NCBI RefSeq assembly: GCF_042676145.1
Contig: NZ_JBHTJW010000002.1
Location: forward strand, 1,116,001 to 1,180,000
Reading direction: 5' to 3'
From: Methylophilus glucosoxydans
GTDB taxonomy: Bacteria; Pseudomonadota; Gammaproteobacteria; Burkholderiales; Methylophilaceae
Length of the DNA: 64,000 nucleotides
This document shows positions 1 through 8,225 of this stretch, piece by piece. The notes under the pieces were generated by a model that worked only from the letters and a program-made list of their open reading frames with translations, had not been told where the DNA came from and searched no databases. Each line of letters starts with the position of its first letter. Positions within the stretch are counted from its first letter, which is position 1. The translations under genes were made by a program, and so were the position numbers.

Positions 1-647
1 CGAGTACTTGGAACGCACACCGCTTCAGCTTTAACTACACCTGGATGAAAGCGACCTTTGAGTCGCCCTCATCAATAATTAACCCCAATAACAGTTCTAA
101 CGTTGTTGTTGATTCCCAGAATTATGTATATGTGAAGCCTGGTGATGAGTTGCCAGGAATGCCTAACCATATTATCCAAGCGAGTTGGAATTATACGCCT
201 ACTAAAAAGTTTGATATGACATTGAATATGGTGTTGCACTCATCATCTTATGTCCGGGGAAATGAGAATAACGAACACCAGCCACGTGCAGCAACAAACA
301 CTGTAGTGTCTGGCACAAACCGTGATCCTTATGACTATATCGGCAAAGGAACCATTCCCGGTTACGCCGTTTTTAATATTCGCGCCAATTACAAGTTTGA
401 TAACGGATTTTCCGCATTTGCGCGACTCGATAACTTATTTGACCGTGAATATGCCACAGCGGGAAATCTTGGTCGAACCCCATTTACCCCAGCCAGTGGT
501 GGGGCTGCAACTGATTCTGCAGGATTTAACTACAACTCTGATCAATGGAAGAACACCACGTTTATTGGTCCTGGTGCGCCGCGAGCCATATGGTTTGGAT
601 TGAGTTATGACTTGGACTGGAAGTCAAGAAAAACCAAGCTTGATTAG
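1..647 (+). CDS. TonB-dependent receptor, C-terminal part
   Basis: The reading frame is open from the window edge (codons start at base 3) to a TAG at 645-647; the N-terminal plug and most of the barrel lie outside. The visible part is the end of an outer-membrane beta-barrel: alternating aromatic and polar strands, the FARLDNLFDREY segment typical of the last strands of TonB-dependent receptors, and a final strand WFGLSYDLDW. Such receptors import siderophores, cobalamin, metals or sugars using TonB-ExbBD energy; the substrate cannot be told from this fragment. About 200 bp separate it from the PEP-CTERM genes, which have their own promoter, so it is probably a separate transcript. Family call is good, specificity unknown. 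Confidence 0.8.
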   Translation, partial: STWNAHRFSFNYTWMKATFESPSSIINPNNSSNVVVDSQNYVYVKPGDELPGMPNHIIQASWNYTPTKKFDMTLNMVLHSSSYVRGNENNEHQPRAATNTVVSGTNRDPYDYIGKGTIPGYAVFNIRANYKFDNGFSAFARLDNLFDREYATAGNLGRTPFTPASGGAATDSAGFNYNSDQWKNTTFIGPGAPRAIWFGLSYDLDWKSRKTKLD

Positions 648-782
648 GTGGTTGTTTTTATCAACCAATTGGCTCTCGGAAGTTGGTTTAAAACAACCTA
701 AAAAATAGGCTTTTAGCTCGATATTATTTTTGACTCTATTAAATATATGATTTTAATGATTATTTGTATTTTTTATCTATTT

Positions 783-797
783 GGCATGGCTTTTGCA
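783..797 (+). promoter_or_regulatory. Sigma-54 (RpoN) -24/-12 promoter
   Basis: TGGCATGGCTTTTGCA has GG at 783-784 and GC at 795-796 with exactly ten bases between, as in the sigma-54 consensus TGGCAC-N5-TTGCA. It lies about 50 bp before the PEP-CTERM start codon at 845. Sigma-54 promoters before PEP-CTERM genes, controlled by PrsK/PrsR, are known from the PEP-CTERM/exosortase literature. The activator gene is not in this window. Confidence 0.7.
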
Positions 798-844
798 AAG
801 TCTCTATTGATAACTGATTAGTACAAAGGTATGTGAGGAGAATT

Positions 845-2230
845 ATGAAAACGGTAAATATAACCAGTCTGCTGGCCGCAGTGTTCGGGTCATTTTTGGT
901 GGCATCGGAAGCAAGTGCTGCTTTCGTTGATTTGCCGACTGCAAGAAATACACCTGGCTGTGGCAGGGCCAACTCTGTGTTGATTAGATGTGGCGGTGTT
1001 GCCAACTCAACAAACGATCCCTTATACATCCCGACCGGGACTTTGAAGGCGGATGGTACCTATAATTTCCCATCATCCTTGTCTTTAATTAATCAGGTAG
1101 ATACAAACTTTTTGAGTGGTAGTGGTGCTACCTATTATTCAGGAAAGTTTTCGGATTATGTATTTATTGACTCCACCACAAATTCTGTTGTGATTGGTTC
1201 AAGATTGTTTTTCGGAACTCGTCCAGATGGTTTGAGAAATGTTGCAGAAGCGAACGACATTTTTCGTTATGGCTACAGCGGATTTAGCGTACAGGCTGGT
1301 TGGACACGTCTATCAGATTCAGATTTAAGACTTTACAGCGTTGCCTCATCCAATAAGGGGCTAGGCCAAGGCGCCGACGTTTATGATCCAAATGTTGTTG
1401 ATTTTAGATCTGATATTAATGCCTCTGAGGGTAATCCATTATCAGGCTTATATTTAATTCGAACCAACGCCACTGCTTTTAAAGTCATTAACAACGCTAT
1501 CGAAATTCGCCAGGGTGGTGAAGAGGGTCAATCTGTCCTATCAGTCAAGTTGTCAGGATATGCACCAACTAAACTAGAAGCAGGCATCCTCTCGGGTGAA
1601 AAAATTAATACTTATGGTGGAACTTACGCGAATGATATGAATATCAGTGGTGGACTGAACGTAAGTTACGGAAACACTCAGTTCAACGGTGCCGTAGTTG
1701 CAAACTCGAGTGCTGTTATCACAACCACACCCCAAACAAAAGTAACGTTCAATGGAGAATTCAATCAGCGTGTTGGCGCTCAGTTGGGTGGTGGTGGAGT
1801 TTTTGAATTCAATGGCGGGTACTCAGCAGGGAATAGCCCAGGTGCAGTAACTATTGATGGTGATGTTGTCTTTGGTACCGCTAATGAAACGCTTGTTGAA
1901 ATCGGCGGATTAATACAGGGCACTGATTATGATCACTTGACTGTTAATGGCAACTTGACATTTGGAGGCATTCTCAAGCTTTCCTTTATCAATGGCTATT
2001 CAGGTAATGCCGGTGATTCGTTCGATTTATTTGACTTCACAAGTTCAAGTGGTGCTTTTGCTCAAATTGTTGCGCTTAATCCTTTGCAGAATGGCCTTAG
2101 TTGGAATTATGACGCTACCTCAGGTGTGCTCAGTGTGATTTCAGTAACACCGGTTCCAGAACCATCGGAGCTGGGTATGCTGCTTTGCGGTCTTGGTTTG
2201 GCAGGACTTATGGCAAGACGCAAAAAATAA
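845..2230 (+). CDS. PEP-CTERM sorted surface protein, large paralogue
   Basis: A 461-residue exported protein. It has a signal peptide (residues 1 to about 25, ending ASA) and a C-terminal sorting signal: VPEPSELG, a hydrophobic stretch, then ARRKK. Exosortase/EpsH recognises this signal and the protein is expected at the surface or in the exopolysaccharide matrix. Residues about 90-235 share a core with the next gene (YGYSGF, SDLRLYS, NPLSGLYLIRT, GGEEGQ). Residues about 235-430 are an extra Gly/Asn/Val-rich beta-repeat region resembling autotransporter-associated beta-strand repeats (GNSPGAVTIDGD motif). Start chosen at the ATG preceded by GAGGAG; an upstream in-frame start at 833 has no ribosome binding site. 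The function of the core is unknown to me. Confidence 0.85.
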   Translation: MKTVNITSLLAAVFGSFLVASEASAAFVDLPTARNTPGCGRANSVLIRCGGVANSTNDPLYIPTGTLKADGTYNFPSSLSLINQVDTNFLSGSGATYYSGKFSDYVFIDSTTNSVVIGSRLFFGTRPDGLRNVAEANDIFRYGYSGFSVQAGWTRLSDSDLRLYSVASSNKGLGQGADVYDPNVVDFRSDINASEGNPLSGLYLIRTNATAFKVINNAIEIRQGGEEGQSVLSVKLSGYAPTKLEAGILSGEKINTYGGTYANDMNISGGLNVSYGNTQFNGAVVANSSAVITTTPQTKVTFNGEFNQRVGAQLGGGGVFEFNGGYSAGNSPGAVTIDGDVVFGTANETLVEIGGLIQGTDYDHLTVNGNLTFGGILKLSFINGYSGNAGDSFDLFDFTSSSGAFAQIVALNPLQNGLSWNYDATSGVLSVISVTPVPEPSELGMLLCGLGLAGLMARRKK

Positions 2231-2310
2231 TTAGCCATTTTGTAAAGCTAAACAGCCATGAATTTATAACGTTTAATTTTGTTGATATAAAAATTGATAG
2301 GAGATCAAGC

Positions 2311-3186
2311 ATGAAGCTTAAATTATTAATCTGCTCAACGTTGCTCGCAATGACTGCGATGTCTGCAGAAGCTGGCAACTTTCAAACACTGACCAATGGT
2401 AATGGCACTAATGTTTCTGCTGCTTTAGGAGGCTTCGTTCAGGGCTCAAATAACCAAAACGCCGATAAGCTCTATATAGAGACAGTTTCAGCAACTTACT
2501 TAACTGGCTACGATGATGTTTCCACCTCATTTGCTGATGGTGGTAGCGGCGATATTGTCGCTAGTTTAATTAATTACCGTACTTTTAGCGCAGGCACTAC
2601 TTTATCGACTGGGACATTGACTTTGGTGGACTGGAAAGTTACTCGCGGGGTCGATTTGGCACCAGGGTCTGCACAAGCTGACATTTTTGATTTTGTTTAT
2701 CGTGACAGTGCAGATAACACCTTGGTATTTGGTACTCGTTATTTGAACCGTGAAGACAACAGTGAAGAAGCTAACTATCTCTATCGTTACGGCTTTACTG
2801 GCTATAACACAGCAGCAGCGTGGACATACTCTTCTGATTATGATTTGAGAATGTATCAAGCCGCTAAAACAGACTCTACAGCAGGTGGATCAGTGTTTGC
2901 ACTCTCTGAAGGTACCGTTCGTCAAATGGGTGACTTCAGCTTGACAGAAGAGAATCCATGGTCCGGCCTTTTCCTAGTAAAGACTGATGCAACTGCATAC
3001 ACCCTTGGTGCTAAGGCAATTGGCTTTTATCAGGCTGGTGAAGAGGGTCAAGACCCTGCAGGTGGTTTTATTGGAGGGTTTGTGCCAACTACCGTCACGC
3101 CAGTGCCTGAACCAGAAAATTTTGCTTTGATGATGTTAGGTTTAGGCGTGATTGCTGCAGCGCGTCGTCAAAAGAAACAAGCTTAA
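2311..3186 (+). CDS. PEP-CTERM sorted surface protein, short paralogue
   Basis: A 291-residue protein with signal peptide (MKLKLLICSTLLAM..AEAG) and C-terminal VPEPENFA, hydrophobic helix and RRQKK, the PEP-CTERM sorting signal. Its body matches the preceding protein in order: FGTR, YRYGFTGY, DYDLRMYQ, NPWSGLFLVKTDATAY, AGEEGQ. It lacks the beta-repeat domain, so the C-terminal signal follows the core directly. The pair looks like a duplication followed by domain gain or loss. Start chosen at the ATG after TAGGAGA (2299-2305). The gap from the previous gene is 80 bp without an obvious promoter, so co-transcription is likely. Confidence 0.83.
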   Translation: MKLKLLICSTLLAMTAMSAEAGNFQTLTNGNGTNVSAALGGFVQGSNNQNADKLYIETVSATYLTGYDDVSTSFADGGSGDIVASLINYRTFSAGTTLSTGTLTLVDWKVTRGVDLAPGSAQADIFDFVYRDSADNTLVFGTRYLNREDNSEEANYLYRYGFTGYNTAAAWTYSSDYDLRMYQAAKTDSTAGGSVFALSEGTVRQMGDFSLTEENPWSGLFLVKTDATAYTLGAKAIGFYQAGEEGQDPAGGFIGGFVPTTVTPVPEPENFALMMLGLGVIAAARRQKKQA

Positions 3187-3235
3187 TAACTAAAAAAGCA
3201 TACTCGCTTTAACTTGAAAAATATTTTTTAAATAA

Positions 3236-3259
3236 GGGCGGTAACTCCGCCCACTTTTT
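3236..3259 (+). terminator. Hairpin with T-run between PEP-CTERM genes
   Basis: GGGCGG (3236-3241) pairs with CCGCCC (3247-3252) around a 5-base loop, followed by ACTTTTT. It ends right at the ribosome binding site of the next gene (start 3273), so it could terminate the first two genes, attenuate the third, or both. Confidence 0.55.
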
Positions 3260-3272
3260 GAGGGGAATCTCT

Positions 3273-4094
3273 ATGAAAAATGTAATTAAAACTTCTGTAC
3301 TGGCTGCATTATTGGCTCTGTCAACTCAAGCCTCTGCTAAAACTGCAACCTTTGATTTGAACTTTATTGCTACAAATAACTACGGCACAACTTCAAGCAG
3401 TGTAGGGTCTATTACGATGACTGATTTGGCTGACTTGAACTTAGGTGATGGTGCCAGTGGTGTTCGTGTTACTGTAAGCTTGAATAATCTGAGCCAGTTT
3501 GCTTCTGGTAATACCGGTGCAGTTTGGATTTCATCTTACGAGATGAACTTTGCAGGTACAGAAAATTTAGGGAATGATAACTACCGTAATGTGGCTGGTT
3601 TAGGCACAAACGATATTGAGTGGGAAGAAAACGGTTGCGTCAGTTATGGCGCCAGCTGTGGTACCCCTCAAAAAGGTTGGGGTGGTGCGACGGGTGATGC
3701 TGCTTGGGGACAAGAAATCAATTTTGCAACCAGCACTTTTACCAATGGTCAATTCTCAACGATTGATTATCTGAACGGTGGTGTTGCTGGCTACACAGGT
3801 TTCTCAGTGGATCAGTTTCTGGCAAATGCTGTAAGCAATAATGGCGACACTAATGCGCCTGATGCATATTTCTGGATTCGTATCCGTGGTAACACCGCTC
3901 AAAACGGTGGTGGTATGGCTTCAAGCGGCTACTGGGGTAATAGCTTCACTAATGGCTCAGGTAATGGCTTGAACTACCGTTTGAACGTGTTGGCTACATC
4001 TGCAACCGTTGTACCAGAAGCTGAAACATTTGCCATGATGATGGCAGGCTTGGGTCTGATTGGTGGCATCGTTCGCCGTCGCAAAGCTGTTTAA
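3273..4094 (+). CDS. PEP-CTERM protein, third of the array
   Basis: A 273-residue exported protein: signal peptide MKNVIKTSVLAALLALSTQA with cleavage near ASA-KT, then an Asn/Gly/Thr-rich beta body with two cysteines in NGCVSYGASCG that could form a disulfide. The C-terminus is VPEAETFAMMMAGLGLIGG followed by VRRRK, the betaproteobacterial VPEAE variant of the PEP-CTERM signal. It does not visibly share the core of the two preceding proteins. Start is the ATG preceded by GAGGGGA; an upstream in-frame TTG (3258) lies over the SD and is unlikely. A strong terminator follows. Function beyond surface sorting is not recognisable. Confidence 0.83.
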   Translation: MKNVIKTSVLAALLALSTQASAKTATFDLNFIATNNYGTTSSSVGSITMTDLADLNLGDGASGVRVTVSLNNLSQFASGNTGAVWISSYEMNFAGTENLGNDNYRNVAGLGTNDIEWEENGCVSYGASCGTPQKGWGGATGDAAWGQEINFATSTFTNGQFSTIDYLNGGVAGYTGFSVDQFLANAVSNNGDTNAPDAYFWIRIRGNTAQNGGGMASSGYWGNSFTNGSGNGLNYRLNVLATSATVVPEAETFAMMMAGLGLIGGIVRRRKAV

Positions 4095-4117
4095 TTTTAA
4101 GCTGTATCCGTTGTAAA

Positions 4118-4149
4118 ACAAACCCGCCTTTGGCGGGTTTGTTGTTTTA
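4118..4149 (+). terminator. Rho-independent terminator after PEP-CTERM array
   Basis: An 11-bp perfect stem, ACAAACCCGCC (4118-4128) with GGCGGGTTTGT (4132-4142), loop TTT, followed by TGTTTTAT. It closes the PEP-CTERM array and, being nearly symmetric, may also stop the convergent tadA transcript. Confidence 0.85.
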
Positions 4150-4181
4150 TATGGCTGTGATAAGCGCTTGTGATCTGGTCG

Positions 4182-4646
4182 TTATCCATTTGATTTGGCT
4201 AAGCGACGCTGCCTGAAGAAATCACTTAATAACGCGCCACACTCATCAGCCAAGACGCCATGACTCACCACACAGTGATGATTGAGTTTCTGCTCCGCCA
4301 TCAAATTCACTACACTGCCGCAACAACCCGTTTTGGGGTCGCTGGCACCGTAAACCAGACGCGCAATTCTGGCATGTTGTATGGCGCCGCTACACATGGC
4401 ACACGGCTCAAGGGTGACGTATAAAGTGCAGCCAACCAGTCTATAGTTACCTAAGTGCTGCGCTGCTTCACGCATGGCCTGGATTTCCGCATGGGCGGTG
4501 GGGTCATTAAGGCTGATGGGGGCGTTGCGGCCTTTGCCGATAATCTGCCCCTCTTTGACCACAATCGCGCCGACCGGGACCTCGCCCAGGTTTGCTGCCT
4601 CATTTGCCAGCGCGATGGCAATGCGCATAAATGCTTCGTCTTGCAT
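4182..4646 (-). CDS. tadA: tRNA-specific adenosine deaminase TadA
   Basis: A 154-residue cytidine/deoxycytidylate-deaminase fold enzyme that converts A34 to inosine in tRNA-Arg(ACG), allowing CGU, CGC and CGA decoding. The zinc site is visible: H52-A-E54 (proton shuttle Glu54) and P81-C-A-M-C85, supplying the His and two Cys ligands. The length fits bacterial TadA. ATG at 4646; a second Met six codons in is possible. The PsiE-like gene on the same strand ends 2 bp upstream, so the two are probably co-transcribed. Confidence 0.93.
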   Translation of the reverse strand: MQDEAFMRIAIALANEAANLGEVPVGAIVVKEGQIIGKGRNAPISLNDPTAHAEIQAMREAAQHLGNYRLVGCTLYVTLEPCAMCSGAIQHARIARLVYGASDPKTGCCGSVVNLMAEQKLNHHCVVSHGVLADECGALLSDFFRQRRLAKSNG

Positions 4647-4648
4647 GC

Positions 4649-5104
4649 TTATCTACTACTATTTTTATCGGCGAGGCGGATCAGTATGTACACCAGCCCC
4701 ATGACAAATGCGCCGGCCAGCCAGATGGCGATTTCTTCATAAGTCGGTGTGGCATCTTGTACAGGGAGCACAATCAGTTTGCGCAAAAACATGACCAGTA
4801 CCACCTCGACAAAGGTTTCTACCAGTAATTTGTGGCCGCGCAGGTAGCGAATTTCTGCCGAGATGAGGGCAGAGATGGACCATAACAGCATCAAGGTGCC
4901 CAAGGCGCGCAAAAAGCCATGAACCAGATTATGTGCGTAAGCCGCTTCCTTCACGTCGAGGAAAAATAGCCAGGTAAACATCAATACAGAAGTGGCCAGA
5001 GCAAGGCCGATAATAATATGCGCGAACCCATTGAGCCAAAGCATGGCCTTGATGGCGATGCGGTTGAGTGGTGCAAATTCTTCAGGTAGTTGTTCTTGCG
5101 ACAT
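4649..5104 (-). CDS. PsiE-like phosphate-starvation-inducible membrane protein
   Basis: About 151 residues with four predicted membrane helices (roughly MLWLNGFAHIIIGLALAT, the ALGTLMLLW region, LVETFVEVVLVMFL, IAIWLAGAFVMGLVYILI). The charged segment ISAEIRYLRGHK between helices 2 and 3 is characteristic of the PsiE family. PsiE in E. coli is under PhoB and cAMP-CRP control and its molecular role is unknown. Start taken at the ATG at 5104 (MSQEQLPEEF); a TTG five codons upstream (5119) is the alternative. I see no Pho box here. Transcribed with tadA. Confidence 0.68.
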   Translation of the reverse strand: MSQEQLPEEFAPLNRIAIKAMLWLNGFAHIIIGLALATSVLMFTWLFFLDVKEAAYAHNLVHGFLRALGTLMLLWSISALISAEIRYLRGHKLLVETFVEVVLVMFLRKLIVLPVQDATPTYEEIAIWLAGAFVMGLVYILIRLADKNSSR

Positions 5105-5140
5105 ATTGGATCCAATCAATGCGACAGCAAGGATGATAAA

Positions 5141-6058
5141 TCATTTGCTAAGCAATTGCTCCAGTGGAATCTCGCAACAGGCTTTGAGCAGCCATTGCAT
5201 GGCTTTGCCCATTTCGCTGGGCCGCTGTTGGCGCCAGGCAATAAAAGTGGGTCCCACCGGTTTCGGTTCTGATACCTGTTTTAGCACAAGTTTGCCCTGC
5301 GCAGCGGCCGCTTGTGCCATAAATTTGGGTAGATAGCCGATGGCAATTCCTGCCATTTGCGCCTTTAATTTTGTCTGCATGTCAGGCACGGTGAGTACAT
5401 CCTGGCCGGAAAGAATGCCTGAGGTCCTTGGGGGCAGGTTGCGTGAACTATCTGCGGCCGCTACAACGCGATACTGCACAATATCACTGGCGCTGAGCGG
5501 CTCTGGTAATGCAGCAAGCGGATGATGCGGGGCCACAGAAAACACAAATTCCAGTTGTCCGAGCAAATGTGTAGAGAAGCCGCCGCCAGGCGGCGCATCT
5601 CCTGGAGCGCCGATAGAGATATCAGCCCGCCCCGTCTGTAATGCATCCCAACTCCCGCCATACACCTCACGGACCAGCTTCACCCGAGTGCCAAAGCCTT
5701 GCTGGTAAAAGGCTTGTAGTAGATTGAGTACCGGGTCGAAATCGAATAAATCGCTAATCGCAATGGCAATATCAGTTTCAATACCGGTCGCAACGCGTTG
5801 TACGCGGCGCTCCAGCGCATGGGCGGCATCTAGCAAATAACGGCCTTCTTTAAGCAGTTCGGCACCGGCTTCGGTTAGCGTGGCGCGGTGGCCACTGCGG
5901 TCAAAAAGCTCCAGCCCCAAATCTTCTTCCAGTCTGCGGATGGTGTAGGTGAGTGCCGAGGGGACACGGTATAGCGACTCAGCCGCGGCGGCAAAACTGC
6001 CTTTGCGGTCAATCGCATCAATGACTTCAAGGGCTTCGAGACTCAGTTTAATGGCCAT
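5141..6058 (-). CDS. LysR-family transcriptional regulator
   Basis: A 305-residue regulator. The N-terminal winged helix-turn-helix (about residues 4-62) reads GSFAAAAESLYRVPSALTYT followed by RRLEEDLGLELFDR, the standard LysR DNA-binding signature. The rest is a periplasmic-binding-protein-like effector domain. It is divergent from the pirin gene at 6218 with about 160 bp between. LysR proteins usually control the divergent operon, so it probably regulates the pirin/quinone reductase/YceI/OYE cassette, responding to an electrophile or quinone. The effector is inference only. Confidence 0.88.
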   Translation of the reverse strand: MAIKLSLEALEVIDAIDRKGSFAAAAESLYRVPSALTYTIRRLEEDLGLELFDRSGHRATLTEAGAELLKEGRYLLDAAHALERRVQRVATGIETDIAIAISDLFDFDPVLNLLQAFYQQGFGTRVKLVREVYGGSWDALQTGRADISIGAPGDAPPGGGFSTHLLGQLEFVFSVAPHHPLAALPEPLSASDIVQYRVVAAADSSRNLPPRTSGILSGQDVLTVPDMQTKLKAQMAGIAIGYLPKFMAQAAAAQGKLVLKQVSEPKPVGPTFIAWRQQRPSEMGKAMQWLLKACCEIPLEQLLSK

Positions 6059-6145
6059 AGCTGAAGGGATAAGGTTGAAAAAGGGCGGGGTGGTTCATCG
6101 CAGTTTAAGTGCTAACAGCTTCATCAAAAAATCTGAACAAGTGAT

Positions 6146-6159
6146 GCAAAATGTTTTGC
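6146..6159. promoter_or_regulatory. Palindrome in the LysR-pirin intergenic region
   Basis: GCAAAA-TG-TTTTGC is a perfect 6+6 dyad about 60 bp before the pirin start and 90 bp before the LysR start. Its place between divergent genes fits a LysR operator. Functional assignment is inference. Confidence 0.35.
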
Positions 6160-6217
6160 TATCTAAAGATTAAGTGTTTTTTTATCATACATTTAAACTT
6201 TCAAATGGAGTGAATAA

Positions 6218-6928
6218 ATGTTGCATGTTCGCCCTTCAAATAGTCGTGGTTATGCTAATCATGGCTGGTTACAAAGCTTTCACAGTTTTTCTTTCGCCAG
6301 TTATTACGACCCTGAGCATATGAGCTACTCGGTGTTGCGGGTGATCAATGACGACAAAATCGCCCCTGACACGGGATTTGGTATGCATGGCCATCAGGAC
6401 ATGGAAATTATTACCTACATGTTGGCGGGGGAGTTGCGCCATACTGACAGCATGGGCCACAGCGCAGTGATTCGCGCGGGGGATGTGCAGCGCATGAGTG
6501 CGGGCACGGGTATCCGTCATAGTGAGATGAACGCCTCCTCGCAGACCACGGCCCATTTGCTACAAATCTGGATCACACCTGATACGCAAGGCTTGGCACC
6601 GGCGTATGAAGATAAAACCATCCCGCTGGCTGACAAGCAAAACCGCTGGGCCTTGATTGCTTCGTCTGATGCCCGCGCCGGGTCATTAAAAGTACATCAG
6701 GATCTGTCATTGTATGCCACGGTACTGACAGCAGAGGCTGCTTTGCCGGTTGAGGTCAATGCGGGACGTTGTGCTTACCTCCATATTGCATCCGGCACAG
6801 TGGTGATCGGTGGTCAACAGTTGCAGACAGGGGATGCCCTCAAGGTAGATGCCCTGGCTTCTCTCTCGATACTTGCTGCCCAAGACAGCGAAATATTATG
6901 GTTTGATCTGCCTGAAATGGTCGAATAA
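6218..6928 (+). CDS. Pirin family protein
   Basis: A 236-residue bicupin. The N-terminal cupin shows the metal-binding pattern of pirins: H-x-H in FGMHGHQDME, and the later His and Glu in GIRHSEMN. Bacterial pirins such as YhhW have quercetin 2,3-dioxygenase activity in vitro, and others act as redox-sensing partner proteins. SD GGAG lies 8 bases before the ATG. It is the first gene of a cassette with a flavodoxin-like reductase, YceI and an OYE flavoprotein, which suggests quinone or electrophile stress. Pirins beside LysR regulators are common in proteobacteria. Confidence 0.9.
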   Translation: MLHVRPSNSRGYANHGWLQSFHSFSFASYYDPEHMSYSVLRVINDDKIAPDTGFGMHGHQDMEIITYMLAGELRHTDSMGHSAVIRAGDVQRMSAGTGIRHSEMNASSQTTAHLLQIWITPDTQGLAPAYEDKTIPLADKQNRWALIASSDARAGSLKVHQDLSLYATVLTAEAALPVEVNAGRCAYLHIASGTVVIGGQQLQTGDALKVDALASLSILAAQDSEILWFDLPEMVE

Positions 6929-6959
6929 TCGTTTTTACATTTTTTAAAGGAGCAATGAC

Positions 6960-7532
6960 ATGACTCAAGTTTCAATTGTTTATCACAGTGGGTATGGTCA
7001 TACCGCTGAGCAAGCCAAAGCCGTGGCCCGTGGCGCGCAAAAGGTTGCGGGTGTGACCGTCAATCTGTTAACTGTGGATGAGGCGCAGCAGCAGTGGGAT
7101 CTGCTCAAGGCCAGCGACGCCATTATCTTTGGCAGCCCAACCTATATGGGTTCGGCTTCAGGCCAGTTTAAAACCTTTATGGATGCCAGCTCCAAGGCCT
7201 GGTATACCCGTGACTGGAAAGACAAGATTGCGGCTGGCTTTACCACTTCTGCCAGCCAGAGTGGTGACAAGCTTAGTACCTTGATCCAGTTGGCTGTGTT
7301 TGCCGCACAGCATGGCATGATTTGGGTAGGCCAGGATTTGCTGCCGGGGAACAATAACAGTAATGGTTCGGTCAACGACTTAAACCGTTTGGGCAGCTTT
7401 TTAGGTGCCATGGCGCAGGCGAATGCTGACCAGGGCCCGGACTTGGCGCCGATTCAGAGTGACCTGCTCACGGCAGAGCACCTGGGTGAACGTGTGGCCA
7501 GTGTTGCGTTACGTTTTGCGAAAGCCGCTTAA
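6960..7532 (+). CDS. Flavodoxin-like NAD(P)H:quinone oxidoreductase (WrbA-like)
   Basis: A 190-residue flavodoxin-fold protein. The FMN phosphate loop is YHSGYGHT (residues 8-15) and the flavin ring loop FGSPTYMGSASGQFK follows near residue 60, both as in WrbA/NADPH-dependent FMN reductases. Likely role is two-electron reduction of quinones, avoiding semiquinone radicals. It lies 31 bp after pirin with SD AAGGAG, in the same operon. Whether it is a true WrbA or a related flavodoxin-family reductase cannot be settled here. Confidence 0.82.
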   Translation: MTQVSIVYHSGYGHTAEQAKAVARGAQKVAGVTVNLLTVDEAQQQWDLLKASDAIIFGSPTYMGSASGQFKTFMDASSKAWYTRDWKDKIAAGFTTSASQSGDKLSTLIQLAVFAAQHGMIWVGQDLLPGNNNSNGSVNDLNRLGSFLGAMAQANADQGPDLAPIQSDLLTAEHLGERVASVALRFAKAA

Positions 7533-7585
7533 CTACGGCCTCATTAAAAACCTATCCTAATTCACGATCTAACAAGGAGAACTCA

Positions 7586-8158
7586 GTGAAAAAGTTAATT
7601 TTGACGCTCGGCTTGATGATGGCTACTCAGGCTTGGGCGGTGACCGATACCTACAATATCGATGGCACCCACAGTTTTGCCAATTTCAGTATCCGTCATG
7701 TTGTTTCCAAAACTTCAGGGACTTTTAATGATGTCAGTGGCGTCATTACCCTGGATCCTACCAATCTGAATACGGCGACCGTACGTGCTGCGATCAATGT
7801 CAGCAGTGTGAATACTGGGTTTGGCAAACGTGATGAACATATCAAGGCGGATAAGTATCTGGATGTGGGCAAATATACCCAGATTTTGTTTGAGAGCACC
7901 AAGATCACGGCCAGCAACCAGACGCAGGCAGTGATGCAGGGTAAGCTGACCATGCATGGCGTGACCAAACTGGTGGATATTCCCGTGAAAGTGTTGGGCT
8001 ATGGCGCCGATCCATGGGGTGGCCAGCGCGCAGGTTTTGAGGGGCATTTGACCATCAAAGCTTCTGATTATGGTTTTGGCTGGGCGACGGGCGCAAATGC
8101 GCCGGTCGGTGACGACATTGAAATCACCTTGTTGGTTGAGGGTGTGAAAGCAAAATAA
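7586..8158 (+). CDS. YceI family periplasmic lipocalin-like protein
   Basis: A 190-residue exported protein with GTG start behind AAGGAGA; signal peptide MKKLILTLGLMMATQAWA. Mature residues follow the YceI pattern: YNIDGTHSFANFSIRH, then SGTFNDVSGVITLD, DEHIKADKYLDVGKYTQI and a closing LTIKASDYGFG. YceI proteins form an eight-stranded barrel that binds polyisoprenoid chains such as ubiquinone precursors. That fits the neighbouring quinone-related reductases. It is 53 bp from the flavodoxin-like gene, probably the same transcript. Confidence 0.9.
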   Translation: MKKLILTLGLMMATQAWAVTDTYNIDGTHSFANFSIRHVVSKTSGTFNDVSGVITLDPTNLNTATVRAAINVSSVNTGFGKRDEHIKADKYLDVGKYTQILFESTKITASNQTQAVMQGKLTMHGVTKLVDIPVKVLGYGADPWGGQRAGFEGHLTIKASDYGFGWATGANAPVGDDIEITLLVEGVKAK

Positions 8159-8169
8159 TTTTAAATCCA

Positions 8170-8192
8170 TGCGCGGACGTTTTGTTCGCGCA
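8170..8192 (+). terminator. Hairpin between yceI-like and OYE genes
   Basis: TGCGCGGAC (8170-8178) pairs with GTTCGCGCA (8184-8192) with one G-U pair and a five-base loop, followed by GTGTTTATTGT. The weak T-run suggests partial termination or an mRNA-stabilising hairpin rather than a full stop. Confidence 0.35.
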
Positions 8193-8225
8193 GTGTTTAT
8201 TGTATGCAGGGAATGAGGAGCGAGT

